From Acidovorax sp. sif1233 (GTDB lineage Bacteria > Pseudomonadota > Gammaproteobacteria > Burkholderiales > Burkholderiaceae_C), in NCBI RefSeq assembly GCF_019218755.1, contig NZ_JAHUWZ010000004.1, positions 124,001 to 188,000 on the forward strand: 64,000 nt of DNA. Direction: 5' to 3'. Positions within the stretch are counted from its first letter, which is position 1. Each line of letters opens with the position of its first letter. Below the pieces are notes generated by a model. That model was not told the DNA's origin. It was given only the letters and a program-made list of their open reading frames with translations, and made no database searches. The position numbers and the translations under genes are program-made. Of the stretch, positions 51,384-61,009 are shown in pieces.

Positions 51384-52376
51384 TCACAGCCCCAGCGCCC
51401 GCCGCATCTGCTTGCCGCTCAGCCGCTGGCGCGGGCCGCCGAGCAGTTCGCACATGCGCGCGTTGAGCGGTGCCTGTGCCCCATGCTGCGCCGCCAGCCG
51501 CACCACCGCGCCGCTGAGCGCATCGATCTCGGTCACGCGCCCAGCTTCCAGGTCGTCCCACATCGAGGAGCGCGCCTTGGCGTCGATCTGCAGCATGCGT
51601 TTGGCCAGCCGGGTGAACAGCCAGTTGGGCAGGCGCAGCACATGGGGCAGCAGCGTGGGCGACACGGCGGTGACCTGGGCGGGGGTGATGCCCGCGCGCG
51701 CCATCACGCGCAGCGCCTCGGTCTGCAGGGCGGCGAAGACGCGGCGGCAGTCGCGGTCGAGCAGTTCCTGCCGCAAGGGCAGGTCCGACAGCGCATTGAC
51801 CGGGTTGTTCAGGTTGAGCAGCAGCTTGCCCCACTGCACCGCGCGGATATCGGCGGGCAGCACGGTGGCCAGGCCCGCCGCATCGAACACCGGCGCGATG
51901 CGCTCGGTGGCGGCGTCGCGCTGCAGCTGCAGATGCCCCGCAGTGGCGCGGTGCACCTGGGCGCCACGCAGCACCACGTTGTACGGCACCATGCCCGCCA
52001 GCACGTTCAGGCCGGGGGCCAGCGCCGCCACGCGGGCCACGTTGTCCACGCCGTTCTGCAGCGAGATGACGGGGGTGCCGGGCGCGCAGGCCGCCGCCAG
52101 TTCGCGCGCGGCGGACTCGGTGGCGCCGCTCTTGACGCACAGCAGGATGATGCTGTCGGCGCCGGGGGCGGCGTCGGCCAGCGTGGGGGCCAGCCGCAGC
52201 GCAGACACGGGCACGGTGCGGTCGAACCCGTCCAGGTCCGTCACCTTCAAGCCCTGCTGGGCGATGGGCTCCAGCGCATGCGGGCGCCCCACCAGGCAGA
52301 CCGGCTGGCCGTGCGCTGCCAGGCGCCCCCCCACATAACAGCCAATGGCGCCTGCGCCGAGAACGATGAAGTGCAT
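51384..52376 (-). CDS. Ketopantoate reductase-like protein (PanE/ApbA family)
   Basis: A 330-residue NADP-binding protein that starts MHFIVLGAGAIGCYVGGRL at 52374-52376. The central SLQNGVDN and WGKLLLNLNNPVNAL are PanE family blocks. PanE reduces 2-dehydropantoate in pantothenate synthesis. Many bacteria carry several paralogues with other substrates, so the specific reaction is uncertain. A longer upstream in-frame reading is discarded because the Rossmann fold starts here. Confidence 0.88.
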   Translation of the reverse strand: MHFIVLGAGAIGCYVGGRLAAHGQPVCLVGRPHALEPIAQQGLKVTDLDGFDRTVPVSALRLAPTLADAAPGADSIILLCVKSGATESAARELAAACAPGTPVISLQNGVDNVARVAALAPGLNVLAGMVPYNVVLRGAQVHRATAGHLQLQRDAATERIAPVFDAAGLATVLPADIRAVQWGKLLLNLNNPVNALSDLPLRQELLDRDCRRVFAALQTEALRVMARAGITPAQVTAVSPTLLPHVLRLPNWLFTRLAKRMLQIDAKARSSMWDDLEAGRVTEIDALSGAVVRLAAQHGAQAPLNARMCELLGGPRQRLSGKQMRRALGL

Positions 52377-52514
52377 GCGGGTGCTTCCTTGGGCAATGGG
52401 AGACAGGGCGCCACAGTGGGTGCGGCGCCTGCGCATTGTGCGGCGGCGCGCCCACGGGGCCTGGCGCAGAGGCGACGGTGTCTGCAGACACCTCCAGCCT
52501 TCAGATTTTGAGTG

Positions 52515-52575
52515 TTTTTGGCCTCCAGCGCTTATCCATCAAGCGCCAAAAGCTATTAAATTTGAAGCGCCATCA
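52515..52575 (+). repeat. Dispersed intergenic repeat, copy H
   Basis: GCCTCCAGCGCTTATCCATC, AAGCGCCAAAAGCTATTAAA and TTTGAAGCGC. It ends at the stop codon of the sensor kinase and may terminate that operon. Confidence 0.7.
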
Positions 52576-53958
52576 ACCCATGGCGCCTGCGTCCAGGGGG
52601 TTTGCCGCCAGCAGACCTGCACCAAACCGCACGGTCACCAGCAAGCCGCCCAGGCGCGGCGAGGCCCCCAGTTGCACGGTGGCGCCGTGGCCTTGCGCGA
52701 TGGCCTGCACGATGGCCAGGCCCAGGCCGCTGCCGGGAGCGCCATCGGCGGTTTCGCGCACAAAACGCTGCATCACGCGCTCGCGGTGTTCGGGGGCGAT
52801 GCCCGGGCCGCTGTCTTCCACCGTGAGCACGGCATGGCCGTTGTCGGCGCACACCTGCAGGTCCACCCGGCCGCCGGGCGGAGTGTATTTGATGGCGTTG
52901 TCGAGCAGGTTGCGCGCCAGCATGCGCAGGGCCTCGGCGTTGCCGGGCACGGTGGCGGCGTCGGAATCGAGCAGGCCCACATCCATGCCGCGCACCTGGG
53001 CGGCGGGGGCCACGTCGGCCAGGGCCAGCTGGGCCACGGCGCGCAGGTCCACGGGGTCGGTGGCGGCCGTTCCGGCCTCTTGCCGGGCGAGGGTGAGCAG
53101 TTGCTCCACCAGGCGCGTGGCACGGTCGATGCCGGCGGACAGGCGTTCGATGGCGGCGGCGCGCGCCACATCGTCGCCCGCGCGCTGCAGGCCCTGCAGC
53201 TGCAGGCGCAGCGCGGCCAGGGGCGAGCGCAGCTCGTGCGCCGCATCGGCCACAAAGTGCTGCTGGGCGGTGAAGGCGCGCTGCACGCGTTCGAACAGCA
53301 GGTTGAGTTCGCTCACCAGCGGCTGCACTTCGTCGGGCAGCTGCGCGTCGTTCACCGGCGAGAGGTCGTCGGCCTGCCGCTGGGCCAGCTGCCGGCGCAC
53401 GCGCTCCACCGGGGCCAGCGAGCGGCTCACGCCCCACCACACGGCCAGCACCAGCAGCGGCGCCATGATGGCCAGCGGCGCCAGCGTGCGCAGCGCCAGG
53501 CTGCGGGCCATGTCGCGCCGCGCGGCCATGTTCTGCGCCACCTGGATGACCTGCGAGCGCGTCTGCATCGAAAACACCCGGTAGGTGCCGCCGCGCGCCT
53601 GCACGTCGGTGAAGCCCAGCACGGCGATCTGCGGCAGGGCCGCGCCCACGGCCGATTCAAAGATGCGCAGGCCCTGGTTGGTCCACACCTGCACGATGAA
53701 TTCGTGGTTCTCGTCCTCGGGGTCCAGGCCCGGCCCCAGGCCCTGCGCATCCACCGGCAGGCCCGAACGCAGGGCCAGCGCGGTCTGCTGCATGTGGTAA
53801 TCGAACAGCGCATCGGCCTCGGCGAGCGCGCCCCGGTAGGCCAGCGCGCCCTGCACCGCCCCGGCCAGCACGATGGCCGCGAGCAGAAACACCAGCAGCC
53901 GCATGCGCAAGGATCGGGGAAGCAGACCCTGGAGGGCCTGGGTGAGCTTGCGGGTCAT
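52573..53958 (-). CDS. Two-component sensor histidine kinase
   Basis: A 461-residue membrane kinase. Two transmembrane helices (about residues 20-40 and 158-180) bracket a periplasmic sensor. HAMP follows (SRSLAPVERVRRQLAQR), then the dimerisation box FVADAAHELRSPLAALR with the phospho-His, and an ATPase domain with NLLDNAIKYTPPGG and DSGPGI...GSGLGLAIV. The type resembles QseC/TctE. Its start overlaps the response-regulator stop (ATGA). The signal is unknown. Confidence 0.93.
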   Translation of the reverse strand: MTRKLTQALQGLLPRSLRMRLLVFLLAAIVLAGAVQGALAYRGALAEADALFDYHMQQTALALRSGLPVDAQGLGPGLDPEDENHEFIVQVWTNQGLRIFESAVGAALPQIAVLGFTDVQARGGTYRVFSMQTRSQVIQVAQNMAARRDMARSLALRTLAPLAIMAPLLVLAVWWGVSRSLAPVERVRRQLAQRQADDLSPVNDAQLPDEVQPLVSELNLLFERVQRAFTAQQHFVADAAHELRSPLAALRLQLQGLQRAGDDVARAAAIERLSAGIDRATRLVEQLLTLARQEAGTAATDPVDLRAVAQLALADVAPAAQVRGMDVGLLDSDAATVPGNAEALRMLARNLLDNAIKYTPPGGRVDLQVCADNGHAVLTVEDSGPGIAPEHRERVMQRFVRETADGAPGSGLGLAIVQAIAQGHGATVQLGASPRLGGLLVTVRFGAGLLAANPLDAGAMG

Positions 53959-54614
53959 GCCTTGGGTACGAGATAGCCGACGCCGCGCACGTTGAGCAGC
54001 ACCTCCGCGCCGAGCTTCTTGCGCAGGCCGTGGATGTAGACCTCCACCGCGTTGCTGCTCACCTCGTCGCCCCAGCCGTAGAGCTTGTCTTCGAGCTGCT
54101 GGCGCGACAGCACCATGCCGGGCCGGGCGATGAGCGGCTCCAGCACCGCCCATTCGCGCGCCGAGAGCACGACGGGAACACCCTGCACCGTGGCCTCGCG
54201 CGTGGCGGGGTTGATGCACACGCCCTTGTGCTCGTACACCGGCTCGGCCCGCCCGGCGGCGCGGCGCAGCAGCGCGCGGATGCGGGCGAGCAGCTCGTCC
54301 AGGTCATAGGGCTTGAGCACGTAGTCGTCGGCCCCGGCGTCGAGCCCTTCGATGCGCTGGGCCACGGCGTCGCGCGCGGTGGCCACCAGCACGGGGGTGC
54401 GGTTCTTGCGGGCCCGCAGGTCGCGCAGCACGGCCAGGCCATCGCGCTTGGGCAGGCCCAGGTCCAGCAGCACAAGGTCGTAGGGCTGGGTGCGCAAGGC
54501 GGTGTCGGCCGCATCGCCGTCGCGCGCCCAGTCCACGGCGTAGTGCTCGGCGCGCAGCAGGTCCTGCACGGCTTCGCCGATCATGGGGTCGTCTTCAACA
54601 AGCAGGAGGCGCAT
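53955..54614 (-). CDS. OmpR-family response regulator
   Basis: A 219-residue regulator. Receiver domain at about residues 1-115 (MRLLLVEDDPMIGEAV, phospho-Asp in LVLLDLGLPKRDG, Lys in VLKPYDL). The winged-helix DNA-binding domain is in the C-terminal half (VVLSAREWAVLEPL, SNAVEVYIHGLRKKLGAEVLLNVRGVGYLV). It overlaps the kinase gene by 4 bp. It is divergent from an ABC substrate-binding protein gene with a Pho-box-like repeat in between, which could be its own operator. Confidence 0.94.
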   Translation of the reverse strand: MRLLLVEDDPMIGEAVQDLLRAEHYAVDWARDGDAADTALRTQPYDLVLLDLGLPKRDGLAVLRDLRARKNRTPVLVATARDAVAQRIEGLDAGADDYVLKPYDLDELLARIRALLRRAAGRAEPVYEHKGVCINPATREATVQGVPVVLSAREWAVLEPLIARPGMVLSRQQLEDKLYGWGDEVSSNAVEVYIHGLRKKLGAEVLLNVRGVGYLVPKA

Positions 54615-54710
54615 GGCAATGGGTTCAATGGATCGAGGGGAATCGCCCCTCAAAGGATAGCGGTGGCGCCACGGCCCACCGCAATGCGGAGCATCCCGTT
54701 CGCCGTTTTT

Positions 54711-54730
54711 CTGTCACATCACTGTCACAA
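54711..54730 (+). promoter_or_regulatory. Pho-box-like direct repeat upstream of the ABC binding protein
   Basis: CTGTCAC-ATCA-CTGTCAC gives two CTGTCA half-sites starting 11 bp apart. This is the layout of a PhoB box and of other OmpR-family sites. It is 70-90 bp before the ATG of the binding-protein gene. Confidence 0.6.
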
Positions 54731-54801
54731 TCATCGTGCGTCGGGCCCACTGCCCGACCCTCAGTTCGATCCATACCAACAGAGAACAAGGAGCAAGATC
54801 G

Positions 54802-55830
54802 ATGGCATTCCACAAGATTCGGTTCATTTCCGCCGCGGCCGTGCTGGCCGCGCTGTCGGCAGGCGCCCAGGCACAGGGCGCGGTCAACGCGCTGTGCAGC
54901 ACCGACGCCCCCTGGTGCGAAGCGGCCGCCAAGGAGTTCACCAGGAAGACCGGCATCAAGGTCAACCAGGCCCACAAAGGCACGGGCGAGATCGCGGCCC
55001 AATTGCGCGCCGAGGCCAACAACCCCAAGACCGACATCTGGTGGGGCGGCACGGGCGACCCTTTCCTGCAAGCGGCCGAGCAGGGCCTGCTGGCCGAATA
55101 CCGCCCGGCCTACCTGCATGACCTGCACGGCTGGAGCGTGCGCCAGTACGCGATGTCGGGCCACCAGGTGGGGGGCTTCTACAGCTCGGCCATCGGCTTT
55201 GGCTACAACACCGAGACGCTCAAGAAGAAAAAGCTCCCCGAGCCGCAGTGCTGGGCCGATGTGATCAAGCCCCAGTACAAGGGCGAAGTGGAAATCTCGC
55301 ACCCTGCCTCCAGCGGCACGGCCTACACGGTGATCGCGGGGCTGGTGCAGCTCATGGGCGAGGAGAAGGCCTTCGACTACCTCAAGGCGCTGCACAAGAA
55401 CACCACCACCTACACCCGCAGCGGCCAGGCGCAGGCACCCAACGTGGCCAAGGGCGAGGTGGGCGTGGGCATTACCTTCATGTTCAACTTCGAGAAGTGG
55501 AAGGCCGACAAGTACCCGGTCAAGACCCAGGCGCCTTGCGAAGGCACCAGCTACGAGGTGGGCGGCATCGCGCTGGTGAAAGGCGCGCGCAACATGGAGA
55601 ACGCCAAGAAATACTACGACTGGCTGATGAGCCCCGAAGGCCAGGCCGTGGGCGCCCAGGTCGGCAGCTACCAGGTGCCCGCCAACAAGAGCTTCAAGAT
55701 GGACCCGCGCATCCCGACGCTGGACAACGTCAAGCTCATCAAATACGACTTCGAGAAATACGGCAAGGCCGCAGAGCGCAGGCGCCTGATCGACCGCTGG
55801 ACCAAGGAAGTGGAGGCGCTGCCGCGCTGA
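54802..55830 (+). CDS. ABC transporter substrate-binding protein (iron/AfuA-like or phosphorus-related)
   Basis: A 342-residue periplasmic binding protein. The signal peptide ends near AGAQAQ. The fold is the iron/2-aminoethylphosphonate-type family (PF13343/SBP_bac_6 class), seen in KTGIKVNQAHKGTGEIAAQLRAEANNPKTDIWWGG and YDWLMSPEGQAVGAQVGSYQVP. The start at 54802 follows an AAGGAG site. No permease or ATPase genes are adjacent, and a two-component system is divergent. The Pho-box-like site hints at a phosphorus compound; Fe(III) is equally possible from the fold. Confidence 0.87.
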   Translation: MAFHKIRFISAAAVLAALSAGAQAQGAVNALCSTDAPWCEAAAKEFTRKTGIKVNQAHKGTGEIAAQLRAEANNPKTDIWWGGTGDPFLQAAEQGLLAEYRPAYLHDLHGWSVRQYAMSGHQVGGFYSSAIGFGYNTETLKKKKLPEPQCWADVIKPQYKGEVEISHPASSGTAYTVIAGLVQLMGEEKAFDYLKALHKNTTTYTRSGQAQAPNVAKGEVGVGITFMFNFEKWKADKYPVKTQAPCEGTSYEVGGIALVKGARNMENAKKYYDWLMSPEGQAVGAQVGSYQVPANKSFKMDPRIPTLDNVKLIKYDFEKYGKAAERRRLIDRWTKEVEALPR

Positions 55831-55881
55831 TGCGCGCAGCCCGCCGCAGGATCTTTTCCGACGGCGGGCCGCCCCCACGGC

Positions 55882-57405
55882 CTACCCCAGGCGCACCGGC
55901 ACGAAGATCTTGTCGCCGTTGCGCTCGATGAGCAGCGCCACCGACTTGCCCGCCTTGGCCATGGCCGTGCGCACCTGCTCGATGTTCCGGGCCGGCGCGC
56001 CGTTGATGGCCAGCAGCACATCGCCCGGCTGCACACCGGCCGCCGCGGCGGGGCCCCGCGCCTGCTCGATCACCAGGCCCTCGCTCACGCCCACCTCGCG
56101 GCGCTCCTGCGGGTCCAGCGGGCGCAGCGACAGCCCCAGCTGGCCCTTGCCCACGGCATCGTCGTTGCGCGCCTGCTTGCTGGCCTTGTCGCTGGAATCA
56201 CCCAGCGTGGCGGTCAGCTCTAGCGGCTTGCCCTGGCGCCACACCGAGAGCCTGGCCTGCTGGCCCGGCTGCGCCTGCCCCACCCAGGCGGGCAGGTCGC
56301 CCGAGGCCACGATGGGCTGGCCGTCCACCTGGCGGATCACGTCGCCGGCCTGCAGGCCCGCCTTGTCGGCCGGGCTGCCCTTGCTGACGCTGGCGACCAG
56401 CGCACCCTCGGGTTTGTCGAGCGCGAACGATTCCGCAAACGCCTGGTTCACCTCCTGCACGGCCACACCGAGCTGCGCGTGGCGCACCTTGCCGGTGGCG
56501 ACGATCTGGTCCTTGATCTTGGCCGCCAGCTCGATGGGGATGGAGAAGGACACGCCCTGGTAGCCGCCCGAGCGGCTGTAGATCTGCGAGTTGATGCCCA
56601 CCACCTCGCCGCGCGCATTGAACAGCGGCCCGCCCGAGTTGCCGGGGTTCACGGCCACATCGGTCTGGATGAAGGGCACCAGGCTGTCGTCGGGCAGCGA
56701 GCGGCCCTTGGCGCTGACCACGCCCGCCGTCACGCTGTTCTCGAAGCCGAAGGGCGAGCCGATGGCCAGCACCCATTCGCCCACCTGCAGGTCGCGCGTG
56801 CTGCCCAGGCGCACGGTGGGCAGGTTCTTGGCGTCGATCCTGAGCACGGCCACGTCGGTCTTGGGATCGGAGCCCAGCACCTTGGCCCGGAACTCGCGCC
56901 GATCGGTGAGCTTGACGATGACCTCGCTCGCGCCCTTGACCACATGGGCGTTGGTCAGCACCAGGCCGTCGGGGCTCACGATGAAGCCCGAGCCCTGGCC
57001 GTGCGTGGGCACGTTGGGCTGGCCCTGCGCACCCCCGCCGGGAAAACCGAACTGGCGGAAGAACTCGTAGAACGGATCGTTCGGGTCGATCTGCGGGCCC
57101 CGGCGCTGGCGCGCTGTGGGCCGCCCTTCGTCATCGTCCTCGTCGTCATTGGCCATCGCCGTCTTGGTGCTGCCCGTCACGCTGATGTTGACGACGGCAG
57201 GGCCGTTCTGCGCGGTGATCTGCGCGAAGCTGGGCAGCGCGCCGCCCGGGGCCGCCGGGGTCTGGGCCACGATGGGCGCGGAGGGAGTCAGGGCCCGGGC
57301 CTGGTGCCCCGTGATGAGGCCCGCGCCGGTGGCACCCACCGCGCCTGCGGCCACCAGGGCCAGGATGAGGCGGCGGGGGGTGGAGGTCAGCGTCGTGGTG
57401 TTCAT
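55882..57405 (-). CDS. Do/DegP-like periplasmic serine protease
   Basis: A 507-residue HtrA protease. An N-terminal signal or anchor helix is followed by a protease domain: catalytic His in TNAHVVKGA, Asp in KTDVAVLRID, Ser in NPGNSGGPLF. Two PDZ domains follow (about residues 300-385 and 415-500, with VLLAINGAPARNIEQVRTA). It degrades or refolds damaged envelope proteins. The gene lies 52 bp from the binding-protein gene, tail to tail. Confidence 0.93.
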   Translation of the reverse strand: MNTTTLTSTPRRLILALVAAGAVGATGAGLITGHQARALTPSAPIVAQTPAAPGGALPSFAQITAQNGPAVVNISVTGSTKTAMANDDEDDDEGRPTARQRRGPQIDPNDPFYEFFRQFGFPGGGAQGQPNVPTHGQGSGFIVSPDGLVLTNAHVVKGASEVIVKLTDRREFRAKVLGSDPKTDVAVLRIDAKNLPTVRLGSTRDLQVGEWVLAIGSPFGFENSVTAGVVSAKGRSLPDDSLVPFIQTDVAVNPGNSGGPLFNARGEVVGINSQIYSRSGGYQGVSFSIPIELAAKIKDQIVATGKVRHAQLGVAVQEVNQAFAESFALDKPEGALVASVSKGSPADKAGLQAGDVIRQVDGQPIVASGDLPAWVGQAQPGQQARLSVWRQGKPLELTATLGDSSDKASKQARNDDAVGKGQLGLSLRPLDPQERREVGVSEGLVIEQARGPAAAAGVQPGDVLLAINGAPARNIEQVRTAMAKAGKSVALLIERNGDKIFVPVRLG

Positions 57406-57609
57406 GGTGTGGTGCCTTTCCCATCGGAGTTGCGATGGAGGGCAGTGTGGGCACCAACACTTAGACGAAACTTAGAGCCGGGAACGCGCCAGGCTCGGCG
57501 CGTCGAACGTTGCCGCCTGTTGTGGTGCTCCTCCTCGTGCTGCCTGCGACACGGCGCCCGGCCAGAACCGCTTCGGCGGGCTTTGCGAGCCGCTTCGGGG
57601 CGACTCAGG

Positions 57610-58599
57610 CTACACCGCCCCGCGCCCCTTCTGGCTCTCGAAGTACACCACCTTGCGGGCGCGCATCACGTCGCCCAGCGGCCGGTGCGCCGCCAGTGCC
57701 TGCCAGGGGTCGAAAACGGCGGCCTCCACCTCGGCGGCCAGCGCGGGGTCGGCCGCAGGATCCTGCCGGGGCAGGGTCAGCCGGGCCACGGTGGTGTAGG
57801 GTGTGGGCCAGTCCACGCTGGCATCTTCGATGGGGGTGGTGGCCTCGTCCACGAAGGGCTGCAGTTGCAGGTCCCACACCAGGTCCTGCTGGCGCAGGCG
57901 GGTCGAAAACTCGGCGTTCCAATCGTCCTGCACCTGGGTGACCGGCGCGCCATTGGCGACATGGGGCACCAGACGCACGCGCACCGCATAGGGCCCACAC
58001 GCGATGGGCGCGGCACTGTGCACGGCATGGGCGGCAAAGCCGCCGAAGGGCCGGCCGAAAGTCTTGGCCGTCTTGGCGATCTGCCTGGCGGCCCCCAGCA
58101 GCCCGTGGCGCTGCACCAGGAACTTGATCAGCGCGCCGCCGCCATGCGAGGCAGCCACCACAAAGTCCACGAACTCGCCGCTTTGGGGAAAGGCGAACTT
58201 CTCCTGGTTGATGAGCGTGAAGTCCTGGCTTTTGGCGGGCCCGTTGCCCAGGGCGGAATCGCCCTTCACCCCCAGCACGCTGAACGAAAAGCCCCGGATG
58301 TCGGGCTTGCGGTCGGAGGCCTTGTCCATGCCGCCATTGCTCAGCCGCACCCGCACGTCGTACTGTGCGGGCTGGGCAAACAGCCCGTGGGACGCAAACG
58401 CAGGCAGATCGCCCAGCACCTGCAGCTGGCCCCGCGCGGCGGTGAGCTGCTTGCGGTGCAGGCCACGGCCGTTGCCGTACTTGTGCGACTTGCGCGCCTG
58501 TAGTTCGGCGAACTGGCGCGCATACCCGGCAAAGCGCCGGGCTTCGTCGGGCGCCACCACTTCCTTCCAGTCAGTGCTGGGTGCAACGGTTGTATCCAT
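57610..58599 (-). CDS. Catalase-fold (SrpA-like) heme protein
   Basis: A 329-residue catalase-superfamily protein. Catalase-type blocks are visible: YDVRVRLSNGGMDKASDRKPDIRGFSFSVLG and DFTLINQEKFAF. The C-terminal proximal Tyr region reads RKVVYFESQKG. Size is much below monofunctional catalase, which fits small catalase-like peroxidases. The classical distal His motif near the N-terminus is not clear. Start is the ATG at 58597-58599. Confidence 0.8.
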   Translation of the reverse strand: MDTTVAPSTDWKEVVAPDEARRFAGYARQFAELQARKSHKYGNGRGLHRKQLTAARGQLQVLGDLPAFASHGLFAQPAQYDVRVRLSNGGMDKASDRKPDIRGFSFSVLGVKGDSALGNGPAKSQDFTLINQEKFAFPQSGEFVDFVVAASHGGGALIKFLVQRHGLLGAARQIAKTAKTFGRPFGGFAAHAVHSAAPIACGPYAVRVRLVPHVANGAPVTQVQDDWNAEFSTRLRQQDLVWDLQLQPFVDEATTPIEDASVDWPTPYTTVARLTLPRQDPAADPALAAEVEAAVFDPWQALAAHRPLGDVMRARKVVYFESQKGRGAV

Positions 58600-58675
58600 G
58601 AGCGACCTCGGTTGAAAGCCAGGTGGCATGGTAGCGCGACCTGCCGAAAATCGGGACCCTCGCCGGCCACCGCGC

Positions 58676-59788
58676 TCAGAGGCCGCGAAACCGGTACACG
58701 ATCGCGCCCCGCACCACCTCCCCGGGCGCCAACCAGCGCATGGGAAAGGCGGCGTGGTTGGGCGCATCGGGGTACTCCATGGGTTCCAGGCAGATACCGT
58801 CACCCGGCTGCCAGAGCCAGTTGCCCTGCCGCGCGCCACGGCCCCGGTCCCGCGCCGGGTCCGCCTTCAGGCCATGGCCCGCATAGACCTGCACGCCGGG
58901 CGCTGTGCTCCAGACCTCCATCGCACGGCGGCTGACGGGCTCGCTCAGCAGCGCGGCCAGCCGAAGGCCCGACGGGGTGATGGATGACACGGGCGGCGCA
59001 CGGGATGCATCCGGCTCGTCCAGCACCAGGTAGTGGTCCAGCCCGCCGGCCTGGGCCAGTTGTTCGCTGGGCACCGCCACAGCATCGCCCACGCGGCGGG
59101 CCTCGCGAAAGTCGAATGGCGTGCCCAACACGCCAGCCAGCGCGCCCGTGGGGCACACGTCGGCGGCCAGCGGCACATAGCGGCTGGCGGGCACCTGCAG
59201 GGTGTGGCCGTGGGTACTGCCACGGCCCGCCAGGTTGAAGAACGCATGCCCGGTGAGGTTCAGCACGGTGGGTGCGTACAGCGCCTCGGCCGTCCAGGCC
59301 ATGTGCAGCGCGTTGTCGGCCGTGACCTGCAAGCGAAGCTGCAGGCGCACCGTGCCCGGCACACCGTCGTCTTCGGTGCGAAAGGTGTGGCCCAGGGTGA
59401 GCGCATCGGCCCGCACCTCCTCCACCGCAAACACCTGGAAGCGGCTGCCCCGGGGACCGCCATGGTGGTGGTGGGGACCGCTGTTGGTGGGCAATTGCAA
59501 AAGCGAACCATCCGGCAGGGTCAGCTTGCCTGCGCGCAAACGCCCGGCCCAGCGCCCGATCAATGCGCCCATGGAGAGCTGGCCGTCCAGGTAGCCCTGC
59601 AGGCTGTCGTAGCCCAGCGCCACATCGGCCAGGCCACCCTGCCCGTCGGGCACCGCCACCTGCACCAGGCGGGCGCCGTAGTTGCTCACGGCCACCTGCA
59701 GCCCGCCCGCGCCACGCAAGGTGAACAGGTCGGTGCGCTGGCCGTGGAGCTCTTGTTGAAACGCTTTGCGGGAAAGGGAGTAAGCCAT
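58676..59788 (-). CDS. galM: Aldose 1-epimerase
   Basis: Interconverts the alpha and beta anomers of aldoses. The 370-residue protein has YGARLVQVAVPDGQGG, GRWAGRLRAGKLTL, the catalytic-His block LPTNSGPHHHHGGPRG, LNLTGHAFFNLAG, and the C-terminal ICLEPMEYPDAPNH (Glu). Start is the ATG at 59786-59788. It lies 22 bp downstream of the EamA transporter on the same strand, suggesting a sugar-related operon. Confidence 0.92.
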   Translation of the reverse strand: MAYSLSRKAFQQELHGQRTDLFTLRGAGGLQVAVSNYGARLVQVAVPDGQGGLADVALGYDSLQGYLDGQLSMGALIGRWAGRLRAGKLTLPDGSLLQLPTNSGPHHHHGGPRGSRFQVFAVEEVRADALTLGHTFRTEDDGVPGTVRLQLRLQVTADNALHMAWTAEALYAPTVLNLTGHAFFNLAGRGSTHGHTLQVPASRYVPLAADVCPTGALAGVLGTPFDFREARRVGDAVAVPSEQLAQAGGLDHYLVLDEPDASRAPPVSSITPSGLRLAALLSEPVSRRAMEVWSTAPGVQVYAGHGLKADPARDRGRGARQGNWLWQPGDGICLEPMEYPDAPNHAAFPMRWLAPGEVVRGAIVYRFRGL

Positions 59789-59809
59789 GGCCGCAAGTTT
59801 AGGTGGCAT

Positions 59810-60748
59810 CTATTTGGCGGCGGGTGGCGCGGCTGGCGCATCGCGCGTCACCAGCCAGATGCCCGCGCACACCAGCACCAGGGCCAGCAGGTTCTTCCAC
59901 TCCCACAGCGCCTCGCCCAAAAACAGTGCCGACAGCGCCGCGCCAAAGATCGGCACGGTGAAGTTGAACACCGTGACCTGGCTCACGCGGTTGTGTTTGA
60001 GCAGGATGCTCCACAGCGAGAACGCGGCCGACGACAACAGCGCCAAGTACACCAGCAGCGCGGCCGAGCCCCAGGTGAAGCCCGAGAGCGAGCCCCCCAG
60101 GCCCCAGCCGAGGGCCAGCAGCGCGGCGCCACCCAGTCCCAGTTGCCAGCCTGTCATCACCACAGAGTCCATGCGCTGCGAGACCTGCTTGCCGTAGATG
60201 CTGGCGGCAGCCAGCACCAAGGCCGCGATCACCACGAAGCCTTCGCCCAGCAGCGTGAAGTCCATGTCCAGCGTACCGCGCCCCAGGTTGACCACCATGA
60301 CGCCCGCGAATCCCACCACACAGCCCCAGAGCTTGGCGTGGCTCAGTCGGTCGTTGTGATAGACCCAGTGCGCCAGCAGCACGCTGAAGAACGTGCCCGT
60401 GGCATTCATGATCGAACCCTTGACCCCGGTGGTGTGCGCCAGCCCCACGTAGAAGAACACGTACTGCAGCGTGGTCTGCGCCAGGCCCAGCACCACCAGC
60501 TGTCGCCCTGCTGCAAAGCCCAGGCTCCAGACGGCCTTGCGCATGGCCACGGCCCAGGCCAGCAGGATCAGCCCCGCCCCCAGGAAGCGCCAACCGGCGA
60601 ATACCAGCTGCGAGGGAATGTCGCTCCTGGCAATGCCAAACCAGGCGTAGCCGGTCTTGATGGCAGGGTACGAGCTGCCCCACAGCAGGCAGCACAGCAG
60701 CGCCAGCGCCACGACGACCTTGCGGTCGGAAAATCGGATGTGACCCAT
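59810..60748 (-). CDS. EamA/DMT family transporter
   Basis: A 312-residue inner-membrane transporter with ten predicted helices and two EamA repeats (WGSSYPAIKTGYAWFG near residue 22; a second repeat from residue 165). It lies upstream of galM on the same strand with 21 bp between them. A role in sugar or metabolite export is inferred from that pairing only. The substrate is unknown. Confidence 0.85.
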   Translation of the reverse strand: MGHIRFSDRKVVVALALLCCLLWGSSYPAIKTGYAWFGIARSDIPSQLVFAGWRFLGAGLILLAWAVAMRKAVWSLGFAAGRQLVVLGLAQTTLQYVFFYVGLAHTTGVKGSIMNATGTFFSVLLAHWVYHNDRLSHAKLWGCVVGFAGVMVVNLGRGTLDMDFTLLGEGFVVIAALVLAAASIYGKQVSQRMDSVVMTGWQLGLGGAALLALGWGLGGSLSGFTWGSAALLVYLALLSSAAFSLWSILLKHNRVSQVTVFNFTVPIFGAALSALFLGEALWEWKNLLALVLVCAGIWLVTRDAPAAPPAAK

Positions 60749-61009
60749 GTGAAATCGTGTCTCTCTAGTGAAACAGCCCGCGCTAAGACGGGCTGTTGAG
60801 GGGTGTTCAAGCGCTCAGGGACGCAGGCTGCAAGAACGACATTTCAATGATTCATTTACCTATGCCTCACCCCGCCGCATGCAACGGGCGCGGGCCAAGC
60901 CAGAGCTCCCGTGCAAGGGCCGCCCCGCCGCGCTGGGAGCGTCCCCCTCCCGGATTGCGCAGCAATGCGAGAGAGGGGGAAGGCGCGAAGCGACTCAGGG
61001 GGTGTCACT

